The notes under the pieces: model-generated | What the model saw: the letters and a program-made list of their open reading frames with translations, nothing else | Told to the model about the DNA's origin: nothing | Database searches by the model: none | DNA from: a bacterium (Candidatus Gribaldobacteria) CG10_big_fil_rev_8_21_14_0_10_41_12 | GTDB lineage: Bacteria; Patescibacteriota; Minisyncoccia; Minisyncoccales; CG1-02-41-26 | Reading direction: 5' to 3' | Length of the DNA: 6,789 nucleotides | NCBI GenBank assembly: GCA_002773545.1 | Contig: PFAV01000024.1 | Span: forward strand, 1 to 6,789 | Shown here: positions 1-3,818 of the stretch, one piece after another | Position numbering within the stretch: the stretch's first letter is position 1 | Layout of the letters: each line of letters begins with the position of its first letter | Position numbers and translations under genes: made by a program

Positions 1-257
1 TCGCGGGCTATTTCTCCGGCCAATTGCGCCGCTTCATAATCATAGGGTAAAATTTTCAAGGGCGTAATGGTGGATAATAAATAATCCTCTTTTTGTTTAT
101 CTTTGGCGCTCTTGCCTTCATAAAGCTCTTGTACGGTTATGACTGAAATGGCTAAATTTTCTTTAGCAACTTTTTTGGCAATACTCATTAAAGCGGTCTC
201 GCCCTTGGCTGAAAAACGCAAATGGTCAATAATAATGTTGGTATCTAAAACTACCAT
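1..257 (-). CDS. PIN-domain toxin, VapC-like (3' end cut by window edge)
   Basis: Translating the minus strand from the ATG at 257-255 gives 85 residues that stay open to the window edge; a full PIN toxin is about 130 residues, so the C-terminal third is missing. The protein begins MVVLDTNIIIDHL, the typical first strand of a PIN nuclease with the first metal-binding acidic residue (D5). A second typical block, SVITVQELYEGK, carries E44. The later conserved Asp residues lie outside the window. PIN toxins of type II systems are Mg2+-dependent ribonucleases that cut tRNA, rRNA or mRNA; the target here cannot be told. The start overlaps the last 7 bases of the AbrB-like antitoxin (shared ATGGTAG), so the two are probably translationally coupled. 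There is no clear Shine-Dalgarno, only an A-rich stretch before the start. Family is secure; exact activity is inferred. Confidence 0.88.
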   Translation of the reverse strand, partial: MVVLDTNIIIDHLRFSAKGETALMSIAKKVAKENLAISVITVQELYEGKSAKDKQKEDYLLSTITPLKILPYDYEAAQLAGEIAR

Positions 258-544
258 GCTTTTTTTCTGGCTTGCGAGGCCGCCAACTCAACAACCCTTT
301 TTTGCTTTTCTCCAATTGTTTTTGCCTTGCCCCAAGCGCCTCTTGTTCTTTCCAAGACCTTTAGATAATTGTCCGCGTTGCCGGTTTTTGGCACAACATC
401 GCTTATTGGCTGTATAAAAAGCCCGCCACCCCTCACAAATAAATGCAACAAATCATTGACGCTAATACCTAAAAGTTTCCTCATTTCTTTGGGAATAACA
501 ATTTGCCCCTTTTCGTTTGGTTTAGTAATAACTCCTAATTTCAT
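251..544 (-). CDS. AbrB/SpoVT-fold antitoxin (VapB-like)
   Basis: This 97-residue protein opens with the SpoVT/AbrB swapped-hairpin signature: KPNEKGQIVIPKEMRKLLGI (residues 8-27), followed by a second strand pair around LFVRGGGLFIQPI. This fold forms DNA-binding dimers and is a common antitoxin class (MazE, VapB). The C-terminal half (about residues 50-97) is basic and probably helical, the usual place for an antitoxin to wrap its toxin. It lies directly upstream of, and overlaps by 7 bp, a PIN-domain toxin, which fixes its role as the antitoxin of a type II pair that should neutralise the nuclease and repress its own promoter. The ATG at 544-542 is the natural start: the AbrB motif begins within ten residues and a near-consensus promoter ends just upstream. 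No Shine-Dalgarno is visible. Confidence 0.9.
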   Translation of the reverse strand: MKLGVITKPNEKGQIVIPKEMRKLLGISVNDLLHLFVRGGGLFIQPISDVVPKTGNADNYLKVLERTRGAWGKAKTIGEKQKRVVELAASQARKKAW

Positions 545-553
545 ACAATTACT

Positions 554-582
554 ATTTTATTACTTTAATTGATGTTTGTCAA
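554..582 (-). promoter_or_regulatory. Sigma70-type promoter of the toxin-antitoxin pair
   Basis: On the minus strand a perfect -35 box TTGACA (582-577) is followed after exactly 17 bp by TAAAAT (559-554), five of six matches to the -10 consensus. Only 9 bases separate the -10 box from the antitoxin ATG (544). The expected transcription start, about 7 bases past the box, falls at roughly 549-544. The mRNA would therefore have a 0-5 nt leader, which agrees with the missing Shine-Dalgarno. CAATTA/TAATTG motifs at 546-551, 566-571 and 580-585 overlap the promoter and could be operator half-sites for autoregulation, but they are short and AT-rich. Confidence 0.65.
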
Positions 583-618
583 TTAGCTTTATCCACACCA
601 CCCGCTCTTTGAAATTGA

Positions 619-795
619 CTAAAATTTAAGCTCGGGAATTTTCATAATTTCCCCAAATTTTACAAGCATCATTATGTTGTCAATTATATCTTTAAGAGAA
701 TCTGGCTTCGTTTGCTCTAATTCTTGTTTTAATTGGGCGAATGTCATATTATCCAAATCCAACCCCTTAACCTTTGACAATACCTCTTGACGCAT
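619..795 (-). CDS. Small unrecognised ORF, possibly the 3' half of a frameshifted gene
   Basis: The minus strand carries a 58-codon ORF from the ATG at 795-793 to TAG at 621-619. It begins MRQEVLSKVKGLDLDNMTFA, continues as a charged, apparently helical protein (QLKQELEQ, DSLKDIIDNIMMLVKF), and ends IPELKF. I recognise no family. Its composition looks like real protein and not a shadow, since no other gene lies opposite. The frame stays open upstream of its ATG through 13 more codons and into the G7 run at 842-836, where it would join the preceding ORF (1016-831) if one G were added. It may therefore be the C-terminal half of a 132-residue protein, and not a gene with its own start. No Shine-Dalgarno precedes the ATG. 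Confidence 0.45.
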   Translation of the reverse strand: MRQEVLSKVKGLDLDNMTFAQLKQELEQTKPDSLKDIIDNIMMLVKFGEIMKIPELKF

Positions 796-830
796 CTGTA
801 AACTAAAAAGACACCCATTATATTTATGTA

Positions 831-1016
831 TTAAGCCCCCCCTATTTTGCCCTCAACCATTTTCGCTTGCAAAATAAAATTGCTAAGAGAAATGCCAACA
901 TTTCGGTTTTGAACTTTTTCATAAAAATCAAAAATTTCTTTTTCAGGAGGAATTTCCGTCAACACCGCATACGGTTCCTTTTCGTTTTCCTGTATTCTTA
1001 TTTTTTCCCTCTCCAT
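831..1016 (-). CDS. Small hypothetical protein, possibly the 5' half of a frameshifted gene
   Basis: This is a 61-residue ORF beginning MEREKIRIQENEKEPYAVL. It is charged, predicted mainly helical (EKEIFDFYEKVQNRNVGISL), and ends IGGA immediately after a run of seven G. The family is not recognised. An in-frame TAA lies just upstream, inside the flank of the palindromic repeat, so this ATG is the first available start. The abrupt GGA-stop end at a homopolymer is suspicious. A -1 slip, or one extra G, would continue the protein through GGG-LIHKYNGCLFSLQ into the ORF ending at 619, giving 132 residues. The start lies 12 bases after copy 1 of the 65-bp repeat, so any transcript from upstream would carry that hairpin just before the start codon. 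Confidence 0.5.
   Translation of the reverse strand: MEREKIRIQENEKEPYAVLTEIPPEKEIFDFYEKVQNRNVGISLSNFILQAKMVEGKIGGA
836..842 (-). other. G7 homopolymer at the junction of two small ORFs (possible frameshift site)
   Basis: Seven consecutive G on the minus strand (C7 on the plus strand) sit at the end of the 61-residue ORF. Frame 0 reads GGG GGG GCT TAA. With eight G, or a -1 slip, the reading becomes GGG GGG GGC TTA and stays open for 71 further codons after the glycines. This could be a sequencing or assembly indel, a decay mutation, phase variation, or transcriptional/ribosomal slippage; the sequence alone does not decide. Confidence 0.5.
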
Positions 1017-1025
1017 ATTACGCGT

Positions 1026-1096
1026 TTATGTCATTCTGAGGCCTAATGGCCGAAGAATCTCTGAGATTCTTCGCCTGCTGGCTCAGAATGACATAA
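1026..1096. repeat. 65-bp palindromic dispersed repeat, copy 1
   Basis: The core at 1029-1093 begins TGTCATTCTGAG and ends CTCAGAATGACA, which are perfect inverted arms; here the arms extend by TTA/TAA to 15 bp (1026-1040 and 1082-1096). Inside is a second perfect inverted repeat, CGAAGAATCTC (1051-1061) and GAGATTCTTCG (1063-1073), with a 1-nt centre. The two stems are separated by an asymmetric internal loop containing GGCC-TAAT-GGCC. A second copy at 6685-6749 is 62/65 identical and in the same orientation. The element lies between the hppA stop (1120) and the next start (1016). It lacks a U-tract on the transcribed side, so it is not a classic intrinsic terminator; it resembles REP/MITE-type elements. 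Confidence 0.9.
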
Positions 1097-1119
1097 GGAG
1101 TATGTTTTGTAATTCAAAG

Positions 1120-3108
1120 TTAGATAATCAAACTAATAATCAACAAGGCGATGATGTTGACTACTTTGATCATCGGGTTGATAGCTGGGCCGGCGGTATC
1201 CTTATAGGGGTCGCCCACAGTATCACCAGTAACCGCGGCTTGGTGAGCCGGACTTTTTTTGCCCCCAAGATGGCCGTCTTCAATGTATTTTTTGGCGTTG
1301 TCCCAAGCGCCTCCCCCGGTTGCCATAGAAATGCCCACAAAAAACCCAGTCACAATACAACCAATCAGCAAGCCGCCTAAGGCCTCCGCGCCCAGCAAAA
1401 AACCCACTAAAATAGGTAGGACAACAATGACCATGGTTGGCAGAATCATTTCTTTGATAGCCGCTTTGGTCACAATGTCCACGCATTTGCCGTATTCGGG
1501 CTTGGCCGCGCCCTCCATAATGCCTTTGATTTCTTTGAATTGCCGCCTGACTTCCTCAACCACTTTCCCTCCAGCCCGCCCCACAGCTCGCAAAGCCGAA
1601 GAGGCCACCACATAAGGCAGAAGCCCGCCCAGCAAAAGCCCCACTAAAATTTTCGGGTTGGACAGAGAAAATAGCATATTTTGGCCCGCGTTAATAATCT
1701 CTTGCGTGTAGGCGGCAAACAAAACCAAAGCGGCCAAAGCAGCCGAGCCAATGGCCACGGACTTAGTCACGGCCTTAGTAGTGTTGCCCACCGAGTCCAA
1801 AGCGTCAGCCGCTTCTCTTGATTTTGCATCCGCGCCAGCCATTTCCAAAATGCCAGCCGCATTGTCGGTAATCGGGCCATAAGAATCCATAGCAATAATC
1901 ATACCGGTTAAAGACAGCAACGAAACCGCCGCAACGGCCAAGCCATAAATACCGCCCAGCCAGTAGGACACCAAAATGCTAATAGAAATCAAAACCACCG
2001 GCGCGTAAGTTGACTGCATACCAATGGCCAAGCCAGCAATCACATTAGTGGCGTGACCGCTTTGCGAGGCCTCGGCAATTTGCTGTACTGGTTTATGTTT
2101 CTTAGAAGTATAGTAATCAGTAATCAGGAATAAACCAAAAGCCAAGGCCAAACCAATTAAGCTAGGGACATAAAGATTAGCGAAATCTAAACCTATTGTT
2201 TGGCTATATTTAGAAATAATAGGGATAAAAAGCAAAGCGGAAATAACCGCCGCGGCCGCCACGCCTTTGTATAAGGCGGCCATAATGCCTTGTTTTTTGC
2301 CCAATTTCACAAAAAGAGTGGCCGCAATACTGCTTACAATGCCAGCGCCGCTCAAAAGCAAAGGTAAAACCAAAGCCACCGAGGAGCCAGCGAAAAGCAA
2401 GGAGCCCAAAATCATGGTGGCGGCAATCGTGACCACATAGGTTTCAAATAAGTCAGCGGCCATACCAGCGCAATCGCCCACATTATCGCCCACCTGGTCG
2501 GCAATCACGGCCGGGTTGCGCGGGTCGTCTTCGGGAATGCCCTGCTCCACCTTGCCCACCAAATCAGCGCCTACATCAGCCGCTTTAGTGTAAATACCGC
2601 CAGCCAAGCGAGCAAAAATAGAAATCAACGAAGCGCCAAAGCCCAAACCAGCCAAGGCCTTGAGATCTTTAGTTAAAAGCCAAAAAATTGACACACCCAA
2701 AAGACCCAAACCAACTACAAAAAAGCCAGTAACCGAACCGCCTTGGAAAGCCAAGCCAAAGGATTTTTTCAAGCTCTGCTTAGAGGCCTCGGCCACCTTG
2801 GCATTGGTTTTAGTAGAAACAACCATACCAATGTAGCCCGCCAAAGCCGACAAGACAGCGCCAGTTAAAAACCCCAAAGCCACTTTGGCCCCCAAAACCA
2901 GCCAAAGCAAAACGAAAATAACCGCCGCCACTAGGCCGATTGTTCTATATTCTCTCTTCAAAAAAGCCATGGCGCCCTCGCGAATGGCCGAGGAAATTTC
3001 AGCGATTTTTTCAGTTGGCTTAGCTGATTTTTGAATTTTCCAAACCACTACTAAAGCGTAAACAACAGACAAAAGGGCCGCGCCAATGACAAATATGTAT
3101 AAAGACAT
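1120..3108 (-). CDS. hppA: Membrane-bound proton-pumping pyrophosphatase, K+-independent type
   Basis: The 662-residue protein is full length for bacterial membrane pyrophosphatases, which hydrolyse cytoplasmic PPi and export H+ (or Na+), building a membrane gradient. It is very hydrophobic, in keeping with the family's 16 or so TM helices. The active-site signature [11 protein letters not shown] is at 178-188, followed by [21 protein letters not shown] (192-212) with its Mg-PPi-binding Asp/Asn residues. Further blocks are DSYGPITDN (408-416) and [19 protein letters not shown] near the C-terminus (D633, K636, D637). The K+-site segment reads GNTTKAVT, with K445 and T448; Lys at this position (Ala in K+-dependent enzymes) marks the K+-independent class, which are H+ pumps. 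The start ATG (3108-3106) is followed by a hydrophobic first helix, and no Shine-Dalgarno is visible. A hairpin fills the leader. Downstream lies repeat copy 1. Confidence 0.97.
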   Translation of the reverse strand: MSLYIFVIGAALLSVVYALVVVWKIQKSAKPTEKIAEISSAIREGAMAFLKREYRTIGLVAAVIFVLLWLVLGAKVALGFLTGAVLSALAGYIGMVVSTKTNAKVAEASKQSLKKSFGLAFQGGSVTGFFVVGLGLLGVSIFWLLTKDLKALAGLGFGASLISIFARLAGGIYTKAADVGADLVGKVEQGIPEDDPRNPAVIADQVGDNVGDCAGMAADLFETYVVTIAATMILGSLLFAGSSVALVLPLLLSGAGIVSSIAATLFVKLGKKQGIMAALYKGVAAAAVISALLFIPIISKYSQTIGLDFANLYVPSLIGLALAFGLFLITDYYTSKKHKPVQQIAEASQSGHATNVIAGLAIGMQSTYAPVVLISISILVSYWLGGIYGLAVAAVSLLSLTGMIIAMDSYGPITDNAAGILEMAGADAKSREAADALDSVGNTTKAVTKSVAIGSAALAALVLFAAYTQEIINAGQNMLFSLSNPKILVGLLLGGLLPYVVASSALRAVGRAGGKVVEEVRRQFKEIKGIMEGAAKPEYGKCVDIVTKAAIKEMILPTMVIVVLPILVGFLLGAEALGGLLIGCIVTGFFVGISMATGGGAWDNAKKYIEDGHLGGKKSPAHQAAVTGDTVGDPYKDTAGPAINPMIKVVNIIALLIISLII

Positions 3109-3111
3109 GTT

Positions 3112-3173
3112 AGAAATTCTTAACGAGCAAATATCTATAACTTTGTTATGGATATTCGCGAGATTAGAAGTTC
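3112..3173 (-). promoter_or_regulatory. Imperfect hairpin in the hppA leader
   Basis: The minus strand between the hppA start and the next palindrome folds into one hairpin. The inner stem pairs GCGAATATCCATAAC (3159-3145) with GTTATAGATATTTGC (3141-3127) around an AAA loop, 14 of 15 positions pairing if one G-U is allowed. Weaker pairing continues outward (GAACTTCT against AGAATTTC) to within about 4 bases of the ATG. It could control hppA translation or mRNA stability, or be a decayed mobile palindrome. No riboswitch class is recognised. Confidence 0.55.
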
Positions 3174-3178
3174 TTATA
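3173..3178 (-). promoter_or_regulatory. Possible -10 box for hppA
   Basis: TATAAG on the minus strand (3178-3173) matches the -10 consensus at five of six bases and sits in the only short gap between two hairpins. A start about 7 bases downstream (near 3166) would make nearly the whole 58-nt hppA leader the hairpin described above. The bases at the -35 distance are a poor match, so this is weak. Confidence 0.25.
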
Positions 3179-3300
3179 CCCTGTGAAGTAATTTTAAAAT
3201 CCTGAGGGCAGACCTCCTGAAAACTGGGCTCCCAGCATGGGGAGGTCTGCCCTCAGGATTTTAAAATTAAAATTTGTACTCAAATTTTACTTCACAGGGT
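3178..3300. repeat. Long inverted repeat with 27-bp perfect arms and a side hairpin
   Basis: Three nested or branched stems form one structure. The outer arms are ACCCTGTGAAGTAA (3178-3191) and its exact complement (3287-3300). The inner arms are 27 bp, perfectly complementary (3191-3217 and 3241-3267), including a GC-rich 17-bp core CCTGAGGGCAGACCTCC. The 23-nt apical loop carries a further stem CTGGG-CT-CCCAG (3224-3235). Between the two right-hand arms lies an extra side hairpin, AAAATTTG-TACT-CAAATTTT (3269-3288), absent from the left side, so the element looks like a palindrome with an insertion in one arm. ATTTT flanks the GC core on both strands, so it could be a bidirectional terminator between the DksA-like gene and hppA. 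Mobile or REP-like origin is inferred. Confidence 0.9.
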
Positions 3301-3360
3301 CAATGAGCCATAAATTTAAGCTTCGCCCTACGGGCTCGCTTTCATTAACGGCTCATTGAC
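3299..3360. repeat. 62-bp palindrome overlapping the end of the DksA-like gene
   Basis: Perfect 11-bp arms GTCAATGAGCC (3299-3309) and GGCTCATTGAC (3350-3360) enclose a weaker middle stem and a distal stem, AAGC-TTC-GCCC-TAC-GGGC-TC-GCTT (3318-3341). It abuts the preceding long inverted repeat with a 2-bp overlap (GT at 3299-3300). The right arm encodes the last codons of the DksA-like protein and its TGA stop (3355-3353). It may act as part of that gene's terminator, or be a second inserted palindromic element. Confidence 0.85.
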
Positions 3361-3703
3361 ATTTACTGCAAAAATCTGCTTGCGGGTAGGCCTCTAACCG
3401 ACCAACTGCTATTGGCTTGCCGCATTTATCGCAAATGCCATAAACGCCTTTTTTAATTTTTGCTAACGCTAAATTAACCTTTCTTAATTCTTCTTCCAAA
3501 GTATTGCCCAAGCTCAAACGCACGGCAAACTCTTCCACCTCGTCAGCCTCTTCTTCAATGCCACCATTGTAAAGCGGCATTTTGGCGTCCCAATCGCCTT
3601 CTTTTTTCAACGACTTTTGAGCAAACGAGCCCAACTGCTTTTCCAAATCGGCCTTGGCCTGATTAAGTTTTTCGGACACCGCCTCAATAAATTTTTTATC
3701 CAT
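3353..3703 (-). CDS. TraR/DksA-family C4 zinc-finger regulator
   Basis: The 116-residue protein has a charged helical N-terminus (about 1-32), a linker, a second helix (about 50-85), then a C4 zinc finger: C91-x2-C94-x17-C112-x2-C115 within YGICDKCGKPI and RLEAYPQADFCSKC. This matches the DksA/TraR family, which inserts a coiled-coil hairpin into the RNA polymerase secondary channel and changes promoter response, often with ppGpp. By eye, the DksA tip residues D74 and A76 correspond to E51 and A53, so an acidic tip may be kept. It is shorter than E. coli DksA (151) and stops one residue after the last Cys, lacking the usual helical tail. The final codons lie in a palindromic repeat arm. It is not certainly orthologous to dksA, so no symbol is given. 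The start ATG at 3703-3701 lacks a Shine-Dalgarno. Confidence 0.88.
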   Translation of the reverse strand: MDKKFIEAVSEKLNQAKADLEKQLGSFAQKSLKKEGDWDAKMPLYNGGIEEEADEVEEFAVRLSLGNTLEEELRKVNLALAKIKKGVYGICDKCGKPIAVGRLEAYPQADFCSKCQ

Positions 3704-3716
3704 GATGTTTCAATGA

Positions 3717-3748
3717 TTAAAAACAAACTTCCACCAACAAAAGTGGAA
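3717..3748 (-). terminator. Weak intrinsic terminator after the 949-residue gene
   Basis: On the minus strand TTCCAC (3748-3743) pairs with GTGGAA (3734-3729) around an 8-nt loop and is followed by GTTTGTTTTT. It lies 70 bp past the stop of the large gene and just before the DksA-like start. The stem is only 6 bp, so termination may be partial, or the hairpin may lie in the regulator's leader. Confidence 0.4.
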
Positions 3749-3818
3749 TGATTATTTGTTAAGACCTTGCTTGATAATTATTTACTAACATATTAACACA
3801 AAAAAATCAAAAACCAAA

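Noticed and set aside
139..572. Plus-strand frames opposite the toxin-antitoxin genes
   Set aside because: The minus-strand AbrB and PIN signatures are clear and the antisense products show no protein family features.
1026..1096. The 65-bp repeat as an intrinsic terminator for hppA
   Set aside because: After the stem the transcribed strand reads TAAACGCG with no U-tract; the second copy also lacks one. A terminator role is not supported by sequence, although some hairpin effect is possible.
1102..1615. Plus-strand frames and a minus-strand frame (1280-1486) inside hppA
   Set aside because: All overlap the highly conserved pyrophosphatase reading frame and encode nothing recognisable.
3112..3360. 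CRISPR array or riboswitch in the hairpin-rich spacer
   Set aside because: The units are inverted and different from one another, with no regularly spaced direct repeats, and no known riboswitch core is recognisable.
3790..3818. Promoter for the DksA-like gene near 3790-3795 (TAATAT with an upstream TTTGGT)
   Set aside because: The match is poor (four of six at the -10, weak -35) in an AT-rich stretch overlapping the end of the upstream gene; not distinguishable from background.
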